DNA of 64,000 bases from Azadirachta indica (Eukaryota; Streptophyta; Magnoliopsida; Sapindales; Meliaceae): positions 25,101,740 through 25,165,739 of the forward strand of contig CM040441.1 in the NCBI GenBank assembly GCA_022749755.1. Direction: 5' to 3'. Below the pieces are notes generated by a model. That model was not told the DNA's origin. It ran no database searches and saw only the letters and a program-made list of their open reading frames with translations. The stretch's first letter is position 1. Each line of letters opens with the position of its first letter. The position numbers and the translations under genes are program-made. This document shows positions 13,925 to 24,654 of this stretch, in pieces.

Positions 13925-14919
13925 CCAGATCTTGTAGCAGTAAAATCATTTCATTTTCTTTGGATAGATATATGTTCTCTGCGGATACACCGTTAGTTTT
14001 CTTATTCTCATCAAAGAATTATAAGGTTGTAATTGAATAGCTATAAAATAACAAGAAGCTGAAACCCTAATCTAGAGAGACGAAGGAACAAATTTTGTGG
14101 CATTTTTGTTTAATGGCAATGGCAAAATAACCATGTTTTATATTTGTTATTGGAGTAAAATTATAAAATGACTACCGTTATAGTTCATTATTGTTTATAT
14201 GTATATATTAAGCTGAATCTTGTTTATTGCAATTGGGGTGGAGCTGATTTGTTTTTTTGAAATTCCAACTTGCAAACAAACGTATTCTAGAAAAGCGTTT
14301 TTCGATGAACGAGAATTTGTACTTCTCTTTGCAATATGACAATTATGCATTACTGTTAGACAATTGGGTGTATCTGGTATGTTAAAATATTAAACACGAC
14401 AGAATTAATAATTTTAAATAAAAAAGAGTGAAAATAGTAATATAATACCGTAATTATTTATGAGAAATATGTATTTTTCTAATAAATTATACTATCTAAT
14501 ACGCATATAATAATTAATTCTTACCTCCAAATTTATTTGATTAGTGTCATTTTGATTATATGATCAAACAATTATTTTTTTTTTTTTTCGTTCTTTACTT
14601 GTAAAAGTCGATAGATTTTCATTTTTAATGCTTTCTAAATAATTTTCATAAAATATTTTTATCATACAAATTCAATTACGTATAGAATATTAATCACTTA
14701 TCAAATTCCACTTTTGTGTTTGGACTTGATGGCCTATTCAACTCACATCTAAATACTTGATATGTACTAAAAATGGCAGTACGAACAATGATGATAATGA
14801 TAATTAATAATAATATTGATCCGGTGGGGGAGTTGAATATTGCTCTTACAACAACCAATCGGATATTAAAAGGAAATCAAATATTAAAAGAATCATAACT
14901 TCCTACCCAGCGAGCTTAG
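13925..14919. other. Convergent intergenic region between RPC82 and glucanase 1
   Basis: Holds the RPC82 3' untranslated region (at least to about 14050, since similarity to the duplicated copy continues beyond the stop codon) and the 3' flank of the convergent glucanase gene. The rest is AT-rich, with poly-T near 14575-14588. No further gene is seen. Confidence 0.6.
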
Positions 14920-15915
14920 TCAAATATTTGGAAAATAAGTTTCGTAAACCGGAGCCCTAGTATCTGGATGATATAACCCAAAATTCTGTTCAGTACCAGG
15001 AGGCTTTAGGTTTTCGTTAAATAGAGCAAATATGTAGGTTTCCACAGGAAATTCAGGTCTCCTCGGGGTACCCTTCCCATTTGCAGTTGCCAGAAGATGA
15101 ATGACATTCATAACATATGATCGAGCATGGCTTACTGTTGCGAATTCCCCACCAGCACTTGGCCATCCTGTTTCCGAAACAACAACCTTAACATTGTTTC
15201 CACCAACCTTTTCCAGTGCAGCATACACCGAATCAACCATAGCCTCAAACATGTTATTGTATTTTAGAGTTCCATCTTCCACAACCGGAGCATTTTTATT
15301 CCCTAGTGCATACTCTTTGCTAATATTTTTCGGATCTTGAAAATAAGCAAAGCATGGATACACATTAGCAAACATAGGATACTGGTTCTGTGATAAAAAT
15401 GCGACAATTTTGGACATTGTATCCCGGGACTCGTTTGAAAATGTCGCATGTGAAGGAGGATAAGATGATCCTAATACCGTAAGGGCAACAACTGTGCTAA
15501 CAGGAATGTTGACCTTAGCTGCATCCAAAGCATTTTTAAGATTTTGCATGGCTCCGAGTACGTACTGTGCGTAAGGCCCCGGAATTACTTCATTTCCAGC
15601 GGTTATGTACCTGAATTTTACTCCATCCATATATGCTAGAACGTTGTCTTGAACCCATTTATTGGCGAAAGATTGATCTGTTGCCAATCTTTCCAGATCT
15701 TCGTTTAGGGTTCCCAGAACAACTTCGATTTCGGAACCTTTTAGGGCTTGCAACACATCTGGATAAGGCTGGAAAATTCGGACTTTGGTAATTTTATGGT
15801 ATTTTAGATGTTCTACGACTAAAGCTGGTGGTGGAAGGTTGTTGCCCAGTAGTCCATAGTTCACGCCAATCCCTTGTGCTTCTACATCAGCTACAAGTAA
15901 AAGGCAAAGGAATTA

Positions 15916-15975
<60 letters not shown>

Positions 15976-16183
15976 TTGATACTCAAAAGAATCCATTAAT
16001 ATATTAATCAAGACATTAATGCAAATAAAAATTTTAAATCAAGTGCTACAAATATTGCCAATTTTAGTGCATAGAGATCGAGTTGAGAGAAAATGAAGAG
16101 ATTGAAGACGAATGAATCCAACCTGATTGTGCAAACAATAAGCACGCAATGATGCAAAAGCTTAGGAAAATTAGGCGATCCAT
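14920..16183 (-). CDS. Glucan endo-1,3-beta-glucosidase (GH17, PR-2 type), intact copy
   Basis: Secreted hydrolase of 1,3-beta-glucans (callose and fungal wall glucan), glycoside hydrolase family 17. Two exons on minus: 16183-16123 (MDRLIFLSFCIIACLLFAQS plus one base) and 15890-14920, giving 343 aa, the usual length. Residues 1-25 look like a signal peptide; the mature start would be QGIGVNYG. The single phase-1 intron near the signal-peptide end is typical of the family. The proton donor is E121 in TAGNEVI and the nucleophile E260 in VVVSETGWPSAGG. The chain ends at FPNI with no long C-terminal extension, so extracellular rather than vacuolar targeting is inferred. All key residues are present. 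It is convergent with RPC82 and is the sound copy of a tandem pair. Whether it is pathogen-induced or developmental cannot be told from sequence. Confidence 0.95.
15916..15974. repeat. (TAA)n microsatellite in the glucanase 1 intron
   Basis: About 20 uninterrupted TAA units within the single intron of glucanase 1 (15891-16122). The intron of the second glucanase copy lacks this run and instead has short TTAA and CTAG repeats. Confidence 0.95.
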
Positions 16184-16240
16184 TGTATTCAATAACTGGG
16201 GAAACAAAGGATGACAAAGAAACAAAGCAGCCTGGGACTC

Positions 16241-16249
16241 TATTAAATA
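16241..16249 (-). promoter_or_regulatory. TATA box of glucanase 1
   Basis: Minus strand reads TATTTAATA about 60 bp upstream of the ATG. The same motif is kept at the matching position of glucanase copy 2 (19844-19852), which supports it as the real promoter element. Confidence 0.6.
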
Positions 16250-17624
16250 GTACAATAGTACGATCACATAAGGCGGGCGTACATAACTAATTTTTAGTAA
16301 CGGATTCTAAAAAATCACATAAACAATTTACAGCCATTTATTTTGCTAAAGTTTGGTTTAAAGGTAAATAATTTACAAGCATATTTGCTAAAATTGGGTT
16401 TAAAAGTTTGTTGAAAATAAGATAAATTTCACAGGGTTGGTTTATATTAACTGTTCCTAGGGGATTTATTTACGGAAGATTGTTAGGCTCTTCAAATTTG
16501 TTTAATTGATTCAATTATTCATATATATGATCAAGATTTTCATTTTTATATACCATTTAAAAACTAACAACTTAATTAATTCTGTATACATAAGCAAAGG
16601 ATGAAGAACTCTTTAAAATTATACAATACTTTACATCAATTTTTAGTTGCTTAGATCAACAACTTATAAATGGTGAAGTTATGTAAAAATAGAAAATTTA
16701 GAATAAGATCATGAAACATCAAAAGAATCAAATATATCGTTGATCATGGTACTGAAAATTTACACCGAAACCCAAATTAAGCTTAGCTAATGTATGGAAA
16801 ATAAGTTATTTAAATCATAGCCTTATTTGGTTTAAATAACACAACATTTTGTGCTTGTTTCATTTGTGGTTTGAGGTTGATTCTATGCTTGTTTTTTTTC
16901 TTATGTCGAATGCCTCTTTAAATCTTCCAAGGTGCTTGTTACATGATTGATTAATTACTTCTCTTTAATTTCAACGAAAAATTTCATAAGTTCTAATCCA
17001 TAGTGATATCTTTTGCCTTGTTTTAACTATAATTATGGTGTAGAAAGAAATTATCAAAAATATGTCATCTGTGATTAATAAGTAATGTCTCGTCATTAAT
17101 ATCACTTCAATTTGCAAAATCAATAACATTGATATCACCTTAATTTTTAGTGTTACTTATTTTTTATATGTACCATAATTAGCATATTTTACTTTTTTAA
17201 ACATCAGTCTTCCAAAGTTTATATACAATTGTATTTACATATATTCAGAAATTTAGCAGTATATATAAAAAATATATTGTTCCTCTAACTTTAATTTGAA
17301 CCAAACTTCCATTGAAGTTGAAGCAATTCTTTTTTTCTGCGAAGATAATTGCTAGCATGCCAACACATGTCCTTGAACAAGCGGAACTCGACCATTTGTT
17401 TGCAATTTGATGATTATGTAAAAAATTGGGCCCTATCGTTTAAATATAGTTATTTAATTTACTTTTAAAAATTAAAATTCATATTTTTATTTACAAATTT
17501 TAAATTTAAAAATGTTTTTGGTAATAATATATGTTAAAGATAGCAATTCAAAATAAAAAGCGGAAATATTTTAGGCTAATATTTTAGAATGATGTTTAAG
17601 ATATAAACCTTTTAAACAAAATTT

Positions 17625-17737
17625 ATTCATGCGAATAATAGTGTTATATTATTAGTGTATGACCGAATCATTCACACATGTATTATTGGAATTTGAAGAT
17701 CCAATTTTAGGTTGGAACTGATCGTGGCTAGCTGTTG

Positions 17738-17757
<20 letters not shown>
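17625..17757 (+). repeat. Direct repeat, copy 1 (flanks the RPC82 pseudo-exon)
   Basis: About 132 bp starting ATTCATGCGAATAATAGTG, almost identical to 18262-18393. It carries the shared string GATCGTGGCTAGCTGTTGAT near its end. It is not found in duplication unit 1. Copy 1 ends in a longer TA/CA microsatellite. Confidence 0.85.
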
Positions 17758-17780
<23 letters not shown>

Positions 17781-17916
17781 TAAATTAATATACCTTTTCA
17801 TTTATATAACCTCCATAATATAAACTTTATCATATTAAGATTTATATTAATATATAGTTATACCAATAAACATATTTTGAAATATTTTGTATATTTATAT
17901 AAAACATACGACATAT

Positions 17917-18165
17917 TTTAGTTCTAGCCAGCAAAAGAGTGCTGCAATGGTACTCTCCAATCACCACGACAGATGCTACAGAATAAGAAGAGTAGAGATC
18001 ACCGTGAAATCTTCCCAAATGAAGCTTGAAGATTAATCTATCTTGCTTTTTCATATATATATGTATATATATATTATAGGATCCTGCAGATGTAAAATTA
18101 TTCATTTCGGGACATTCTTTTTGCATATTGCCGTTGGTTTTTTTATTTTTATTTTATTATAAGGT
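17917..18165 (+). pseudogene. Decayed copy of RPC82 exon 14 and its 3' flank
   Basis: Positions 17917-18054 align with the last RPC82 exon (13790-13924). Shared landmarks include AGAATAAGAAGAGT, AAATCTTC and ATGAAGCTTGA, followed by a matching ATCATGC/TCTTGC TTTTTCAT tail. Similarity goes on into the 3' flank to about 18165 (GCAGATGTAAAATTATT against GCAGTAAAATCATTT). The reading frame is broken and the fragment has no upstream exons, so it cannot encode a polymerase subunit. It is a by-product of the tandem duplication that copied the glucanase gene. Confidence 0.8.
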
Positions 18166-18261
18166 TATTGCATACTATTAAGAAAACCAAACTGAAAAAG
18201 TATGTTAGAGAATGATTAAGCGACAAACTCCTTTGGCCTTTCTGGCATTTTGGTACATGGC

Positions 18262-18393
18262 ATTCATGCGAATAATAGTGTTATATTATAGTGTAGTGTA
18301 CCGAATCATTCCCACATGTATTATTGGAATTTGAAGATCCAATTTTAGGTTGGAACTGATCGTGGCTAGCTGTTGATATATACATATATATAT
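18262..18393 (+). repeat. Direct repeat, copy 2
   Basis: Second copy of the 132-bp repeat at 17625-17757, with only a few changes (for example one TTA fewer and CCCACATG for CACACATG). The two lie 637 bp apart and bracket the RPC82 pseudo-exon. Confidence 0.85.
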
Positions 18394-18615
18394 TCTTACA
18401 CAGGTAAAAATAACAAGAAGAACTGATAAATAATGAGGTAAATTGATGTGGTAGATAATTAAATGAATGAATCGGGGGGAGGCGGGGCCGCGAAATGGAA
18501 ATTAATATATATATATAAATAAAATCAACCATGGAAAATTAAGAATGACATTGACATATAATTAATTAATGTCGATCATGTATATAAGTTACATCGATGG
18601 ATGGATGGAAAATCA

Positions 18616-19795
18616 TCAGTTGATGGTTGGAAAATAAGCAACGTAAACGGGAAGCCTATTGGCGGGATCAAACAATCCAAAATTCTGTTTAATACCGGGA
18701 GGATGTAGGTTTTCGTTGAATAGAGAAAAAATGTAGGCCTCTACAGGAATTTCGGGCCTCCTGGGGGTGCCCCTCCCCTTTGCTGTTGCCAATCGATGCA
18801 TCACATTGTCATTATAAGATCGAGCTTCGCTTGCTGCTGCAAAAGCCCCACCAGCACTTGGCCATCCAGTTTCTGAAACAACAACCTTAACATTCTGTCC
18901 CCCGGCCTTTTCCAGGGCAGCATATATTGCATCAATCATAGCTTCAAACATGTTATCGTAATTCAGAGCCCCATCGTTCAGAGTCGGAGCATTTTTGTTC
19001 CCCAATGCGTAATCTTCCTTAATATTATTTGGATCCGCGGCAAAAGCATAGTACGGATACAAATTAGCTAACAAAGGATATTGATTGTCTGATAAAAATT
19101 TGACAATGTTGGACATTATATCCAACGACTCCTTTGAAAATGCGGCATTCGAAGGAGGAGAATTCGGAGGTACTGTGCCTAACACATTGAACCCAACGAC
19201 TGTGCTAACAGGAATATTTAGCTGGGCTGCCTTCAACGCATTGTTAATGTTTTGCACGGCTCCAACTACGTGCTGTCCGTCAGGGCCAGGAATTACTTCA
19301 TTTCCTGCGGTTATATCTGAATTTCACTGCAGGCGTATATGCTACAACGTTGTTTTGAACCCATTGAGTGGCGAATGCCGGATCTGTTGCAAGTTTTTGC
19401 AGATCATTGTTTAGGGTTCCCATAACAACTTCTATTTCCGAATCTTTTAAGGCTTGCAACAGAGCTGGGTTAGGCTCGTAAATTCGGATTTTGGTAATTT
19501 TATAGTATTTCAAATGTTCTACGATTAGAGGCGGCTCTGGAAGGTTGTTGCCCTGTAGTCCCAAGGTCACACCGATCCCTTGTGCTCCTACATCAACTAC
19601 AAGTAAAATTAATTAATTAATTAATCCAAATAAATCAGCTAGCTAGCTAGCTAGCTAGAGGTCATCATCGAGTACTTATATGATCAATTAACTGGAAAAT
19701 ATAATACTAAAGAGCTAGGAATAGATAAAACTCTAACCTGATTGTGTACATAATAAGCAAGTCACGATGCAAAAGCTCAAGGCCAGGCGATCCAT
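18616..19795 (-). pseudogene. GH17 beta-1,3-glucanase copy 2, frameshifted
   Basis: Tandem paralogue of the glucanase at 14920. Exon 1 is 19795-19738 (MDRLALSFCIVTCLLCTQS) and exon 2 is 19596-18616, with the same phase-1 intron position. The reading frame breaks near 19311-19317. Where copy 1 has the bases for FRYITAGNE, this copy lacks two bases, so translation runs FRYNRRK and stops at 19298. Downstream sequence in the other frame is well kept and includes the nucleophile motif VVVSETGWPSAGG and a normal C terminus. The lesion sits just before the proton-donor glutamate, so the truncated product would be inactive. Good conservation elsewhere suggests a recent lesion or an assembly error. 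The promoter TATA motif is kept. Confidence 0.85.
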
Positions 19796-19843
19796 TGTAT
19801 TCAATAATTCGCAAGGCAAGAAAAAAAAAGCAACCTGCAGCGC

Positions 19844-19852
19844 TATTAAATA
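19844..19852 (-). promoter_or_regulatory. TATA box of glucanase copy 2
   Basis: TATTTAATA on minus, about 50 bp above the ATG, in the same relative place as in glucanase 1. Confidence 0.5.
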
Positions 19853-19965
19853 ATGCAATGATGGATTGAACATGAGAATAATTTTGATGACGCAAACACC
19901 TCATTTTCAATAACCGATTCTAAAAATAGGTCACATGTTTAGGCAATTTAATAGAAAATCTCGAT

Positions 19966-20624
19966 CCTCGGTTCTTCACATTTGTTGAACGAAGTTTTTC
20001 TATAAATAGATTTATTGAATTTATAACAGTGTTCAAACTAAAATATTGCCACAATTTAAGTCTGACGAATGGACGACATTTGCATCGACAATATTGATTT
20101 TGTACCATATATTATATTATTATGCACTTGCATGCATGCCACGTGCAACCTAAACAGTGTGTCATGTGGCAAGCTTCTGGCAATGGCTTTTTCAATCTCC
20201 GTCCGAACACCTTAAAATCCTATAATAACAAGAAGACTACGAAGCGGAAGCTAACATAAGCTTGAGGATTAATAAAGGAGATTAACTTGAGCTTAATTAA
20301 TTAGCTTATGACTATAACCTCTTCATACTTTGATTAAAATCCACCTAATAAGAAATTTGTTGAATGAAGTTTTGATATGTTAGCGTTGGTAAAAGACAAC
20401 CGTAATTTTTAACATTACATGGAGACTTTGATATAATATATAGTTAAACTAAAAAATAGTGATTTAATGTATGTGATCAAACATTTCAATAACACAAAAT
20501 AGCTTCCTTGTGAAATTGTCAAGAATTTTTTTATTATTACTGTAAAATTTTCCCTATATTTTCCGACAAGTTACGAAGGAGTGGAGTACTAAAAATTCTC
20601 TCACCACCTTAAGAGATGATTACT
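19966..20624. other. Intergenic DNA without recognisable genes
   Basis: AT-rich spacer between the duplicated glucanase unit and the copia remnant. I see no gene, RNA or repeat that I can support here. Confidence 0.5.
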
Positions 20625-22265
20625 AGAATCAAATGAAGATGTTGAAGATGATTCACAAGCTCTCATGTTCTGTTCTTGACAATCGTAGCCATTTCTTCAT
20701 TCATTGCATTAATCCAAACTTTATTTTTTGATGCCTCCTCGTAAGTTTAAGGCTCACAAGAAAATAAAGCAATATCATCAGCTTCATATACATCTCTCAA
20801 TGATCTCATCTTCCTTGGTAGACTTTCTTCATCAGAGAAATTGATTGGTGAATTTCCAGTTGCTGAAATGGGGGAGTTCGGTGAAGAACTCTGTAAAGAA
20901 TCATTTTCCTCGACTAAATTTGGTGAAGATGAAGAAGGTCCAGCAACATCAAAATCTCTAGATGCTTGATCATGCTCATTTTTCCACTACCAAGTTGAAG
21001 TTTCATCAAATACCATAGCTCAAGAGACAATGAACTGATTCCTAGATGGATTTAGAAGTCGATAACCCTTGGATTCATCACTATAGCCAATTAACATATA
21101 CTTTTCACCTTTTTCATCAAACTTTTCTCTTTTTGGGGATGGAATCAGTGCATATGCAATGCTGCCAAAAACCTTGAAATGATCAACAATAGGCTTCCGC
21201 TGGTTCCAAGCTTCAAATGGTGTCTTGTTTCTAATTGCCTTTGTGGGAGATCGATTCAAAATATAGACAGCTGTGTTACAAGCTTCTGCCCATAAGTTAT
21301 TAGGAATTCCCTTGCCTTTTAACATGCTTCTAGCCATCTCTGTAATGGTACGATTCTTCTGTTCAGCTACTCTGTTTTGTTGTGGGCTTCGACTGACAGT
21401 GAGCTGCCTCTGAATTCCATTTTCCTTACAATAATTCATGAATGGAGTGTAGATAAATTCACTACCGCGATCTGTTCTTAAAGTCTTCATCTTGCATCCA
21501 CTTTGTCTCTCTGCAAGAGCTTTAAATTGAGAAAAGTTGAAAAGCTTCTGATTTTTCACTTAAAAAATAAATCCACATCATTCTTTTAAAGTCATCAACA
21601 AAGAGAATGAAATATCTTCTATTATTGAGTGAGGGAGTTCTTGTAGGGCCACATATATCAGCATGCACCAACTCTAAAGGAGCTTTGGCTCTCCATGAAG
21701 TTTTCGGAAATGGAAGTCAATGTAATTTTCCATGTATACATCCCTCACATAATTTTTCTTTTCTTTCAACCATTGGTAACCCAACCACTATGTTCTTTTG
21801 CTTGAGAAGATGCAGCCCCTTATAGTTTAAATGACCATATCTCAAATGCTATAAATGAGAAGAATCTGAATTTTCAATTTTAAGAGCAAGATTCTCTTCT
21901 AACGGCATGTCAAGAGGGAAAATTTTATTTTTTGACGTCTCAACAATAACCACTATAATGTTGTTCTTTTTTTATCAAAGATTTTACATTTTCCATCATC
22001 AAAATGAATTGAGAATATTTTTGAATAAGCTGACCCACACTTAAGAGGTTTTGAGTTAAATTGGAACATACAAAACATCAGAGATGAGCTTCTTATTACC
22101 TCTTTTGGTATGGAAAGCAATGGTTCCTTTTCCTACAACATTCTGCAACTTTCCATCTCCAAGCTTTACTTGAGAAAAGAAACTTTGATCAAGATTCACA
22201 AAGATCTCCCGATTTCCTGTCATGTGGTTGCCACAACCACTATCCAAGTACCACAAACTTTTTGA
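20625..22265 (-). mobile_element. Degenerate Ty1/copia retrotransposon fragment
   Basis: The minus strand carries, in order, the copia protease (LWYLDSGCGNHMTG, active-site DSG, about 22250-22056), the GAG-pre-integrase region (YGHLNYKGLHLL, KLCEGCIHGK, about 21850-21710), the integrase core (TDRGSEF then HG-like SPQQNRVAEQKNRTI, 21559-21020), a linker, and the first residues of the reverse transcriptase domain (KVWINAMNEEMATIV, about 20740-20640). Most of RT, RNase H and both LTRs are missing, and the gag end is lost in the N gap. Frameshifts lie near 22057 and 21545, and an in-frame TGA follows the GCIHGKLH motif, where CGA is expected. It is inactive. Confidence 0.9.
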
Positions 22266-22365
22266 NNNNNNNNNNNNNNNNNNNNNNNNNNNNNNNNNNN
22301 NNNNNNNNNNNNNNNNNNNNNNNNNNNNNNNNNNNNNNNNNNNNNNNNNNNNNNNNNNNNNNNNN
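22266..22365. other. Assembly gap (100 N)
   Basis: Exactly 100 N, the usual placeholder for a gap of unknown length. The left side is copia protease sequence. The right side begins inside the 5' untranslated region of the 8CM gene copy, at the place matching about 30690 in the intact paralogue, so that gene's TATA region lies in the gap. Confidence 0.99.
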
Positions 22366-22446
22366 TAACCACGTTCACCAGTCACATATACAATCTCTCG
22401 TGACATTAACAAAGTTTAAGTCTTAGGTTGTGCTTGAAGAACAGAA

Positions 22447-22793
22447 ATGGCTTCAAAGTCTTCAGCCCTTTTATCTCCTTCAACCTCCTCTTCTTTGCTG
22501 TCCTCACCTCTATCCCTTCATCATCAGCCACACTAGAAAACTGTCCTGATGATGCCCTTAAGTTGAGTGTTTGTGCTGACGTATTGGGCGTCTTGCTTAA
22601 GCTTGGTGACCCAAAGCCATCCGAATGCTGCACTCTCATTAACAATTTGATTACTATTGATGCTGCTGCTTGTCTTTGCACTTCCCTTAAGATTAATGTT
22701 TTGGACGTCCTTAAACTAGACATTTCCAATCTTTCACTGACCCTGCTGTTCAATTACTGCAAGGTTCCCTCGGGCTTCAAGTGCTCATTTTAA
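22447..22793 (+). pseudogene. 8-cysteine-motif (DC2.15-like) secreted protein gene, frameshifted copy
   Basis: Near-identical paralogue of the intact gene at 30774. From the ATG at 22447 the frame is MASKSSALL, then a missing C (TTATCTCC here, TTACTCTCC in the paralogue, about 22473) shifts it, and translation stops at 22536 after 29 residues. The second frame, open to the TAA at 22793, still encodes the rest of the signal peptide and the whole eight-cysteine domain (ENCPDDALK, ECC, CLC, NYC, FKC). Differences from the paralogue are few, for example LKLSVC for LKLRVC and LLKLGD for LLTLGD. The lesion is either a young null mutation or a consensus error beside the gap. The downstream flank also matches the paralogue (AATAAAATTGTTG). 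Confidence 0.85.
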
Positions 22794-22799
22794 ATCTGT

Positions 22800-23940
22800 T
22801 AGCTCTTTTTTTCATCATCTCCCTTCTATATATGTCTACTGTGGACTTCCGGCTTAATGTGTATTAACGCATTAAAGCCATAAATATATAGTCCACAATA
22901 AAATTGTTGCCTGTTTAATAAGGAAGGTTCCAGTGTTCTTGATGATGAGAAAAAATAATAAAGAGCGAGTTCTCCTCACTTACTTATGTAATTAATGTTT
23001 TCTTCGAAAACAGATTGTAATAAAAGTATGTGATGTTTCAGCACGTTTTGATAATAGAAGTACTGCTCTTATGTGAAATAATTATTCCTTGCATACTTTC
23101 AGTCATATTTACAACAATATTAATCTACTTCTTACTAAAACCAATATTTTGCTTTGTCTGTTTGTTAGTAAATGATTCCAATCATTTTGTCCAAGGTTTG
23201 GTTGTATAATTAAGAACATAAATTACTCCTAGCTAGAAGTAGTAGCTGAAGTTGCTAGCTTTAGAATGTTCTTTATGCAAATCTTGATGTTAGTATGTAT
23301 GTTACACTTCACTACACGTTGTTCTGTTGCATTATCGAACTTATCTTAATTGCTGATGGCATTGCTAGATTTTCGTTCGATGTTTCCAAATTGTATCTAT
23401 TTTTAATTTTCAACTCCTTTTTGAACAATAACTTCCAAGCCTTTCTCTTCTTTCATATGCGAGTCATGAATTTCCCTCAAGAGTTTTACAAAACAAGTTG
23501 CTGGTTCTTTGTTCTTGACAAATTGTTAAAATTTTTATTCAATGAAACTCATTTGTATCATAGAACCACATTTGATTTCGTGGATTGGGCCGTTTCTTTG
23601 GGGACCAGAATAAAAAAATTTCTAGCCAATTATGGTAACAATAATTAGTAAAATAATTCAGGAGAGATAATAATCACAATTATGGTGATAATAATCATTG
23701 CCTTACCATGGCGCTGGGTAGAATTTTGATGCAAGTTTTCTACAAGTTCACGAAATGAGAAGTATTTTAATATTATTCATAATTTGCAGACTTGGTTTGG
23801 GATGACTGAGGAGTATTTTATTGTTTTTTTTTTCTTTTTAATTTGTTAATCCTTACCCGCATAACGTGGCAGATAAAAAGGAAGGAAAAAAATAATTCTG
23901 AATTTCTAATACATTACTCGCAAGCCTCAATGCAATTGTT
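22800..23940 (+). repeat. 8CM downstream block, copy D1
   Basis: Sequence after the frameshifted 8CM gene. Its first part matches the 3' flank of the intact gene (31122-31556). Positions from about 23205 match 32460-33200 (for example TGTTGCATTATCGAACTTATC, less one base, in both), with a partial match at 37800-37990. The stretch around 23700-23930 also resembles 26440-26650. An open frame here (23295-23648) is only a by-product of this repeat. The empty-site form of the LINE insertion at 31557 lies at about 23213-23226. Confidence 0.75.
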
Positions 23941-24158
23941 ATGCACGGTTGTATTTGGCGGGATCGAGCTCATATTTGGTAGTTACAGGATGGAGATAAA
24001 AGTAGGAAAAAATTTTATACTTATACCAAAGTCAGGCACGCCAGTCGCCAGGTCAAGAATATAATTAATTAAGGGAGCATCTCTAAGAATATATAGCTTG
24101 CTATTGTGAGGAATTTGTTTTCTGCCTGCTCCACTCATCTAGATATAATTTCTAGCCT

Positions 24159-24401
24159 ATGCATCTCATACCTACTTTAGTATCGGATGAGGGTAATAGT
24201 TATTTCTTCTCTATCCCAGACAAAGATGAGATTAATAAAAGTGTGGTTTTTCAACTTGATCCTTTGAGTGCTCAGACCCGGATGGTTTTCTTGGATCCTC
24301 TTTACCTTTCTTGTTGGGACATTATTACAAAGGCTGTAATCGCCAGACTTCAACGATTATTTCGGGATAGCATTAGCTACGTTCTCCCACATTTTAATTA
24401 A
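24159..24401 (+). mobile_element. L1-type LINE reverse-transcriptase fragment
   Basis: The frame reads LVSDEGNSYFFSIPDKDEI, FQLDPLSA and LYLSCWDIITKAV. This is the segment before and around the first RT motif in plant L1 elements, which usually has SAPGPDG then F and CWDII. A short internal stretch (about 24269-24293) is shifted by one base; the other frame there reads DPDGFLG. Both ends are abrupt and no poly-A tail is seen. It is a dead fragment on the plus strand. Confidence 0.75.
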
Positions 24402-24434
24402 TTGCTAAATCTAAATTAGAATATATATTATATA

Positions 24435-24467
<33 letters not shown>

Positions 24468-24654
24468 AGTAAAAGAGAATTATCAAAAAAATTGAAAAGC
24501 AATGTTATTTTATAAACCACAAGAATCCCAAAATGATACTTAATATATATAACGAAATTCAAAAAATTAAATATTAACGAAAAAAACAAGCAGCTTACCC
24601 TTAATTGGTAGCGTTTATATGTAAGAAGGTCGAGAAAGCTATTTGTCACTCAGA

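Larger units (their letters stand above)
12713..16326. repeat. Tandem duplication, unit 1 (RPC82 intron 12 to glucanase promoter)
   Basis: This stretch is collinear with 16327-19965. Three anchors match. The intron-12 sequence at 12714-12880 recurs at 16376-16530. RPC82 exon 14 (13790-13924) recurs as a decayed copy at 17917-18054. The glucanase gene with its TATA box and upstream flank (14920 to about 16326) recurs at 18616-19965. This unit keeps both genes intact. Ends are approximate because both copies have diverged and small indels are common. Confidence 0.8.
16327..19965. repeat. Tandem duplication, unit 2 (decayed copy)
   Basis: Second copy of the 12713-16326 segment. It starts with the intron-12-like sequence (16376-16530), continues through a remnant of RPC82 exon 14 and its 3' flank (17917-18165), and ends with the frameshifted glucanase and its upstream flank. 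The outer flank at 19915-19965 still matches 16300-16330. I could not find a counterpart of RPC82 exon 13, so that part was lost. A 132-bp direct repeat and several hundred bases of AT-rich DNA are specific to this unit. Confidence 0.75.

Noticed and set aside
23295..23648. 117-residue open frame downstream of the frameshifted 8CM gene
   Set aside because: It lies in the repeated downstream block; the paralogous copy at 32500-32900 breaks the frame, so it is not under coding constraint.
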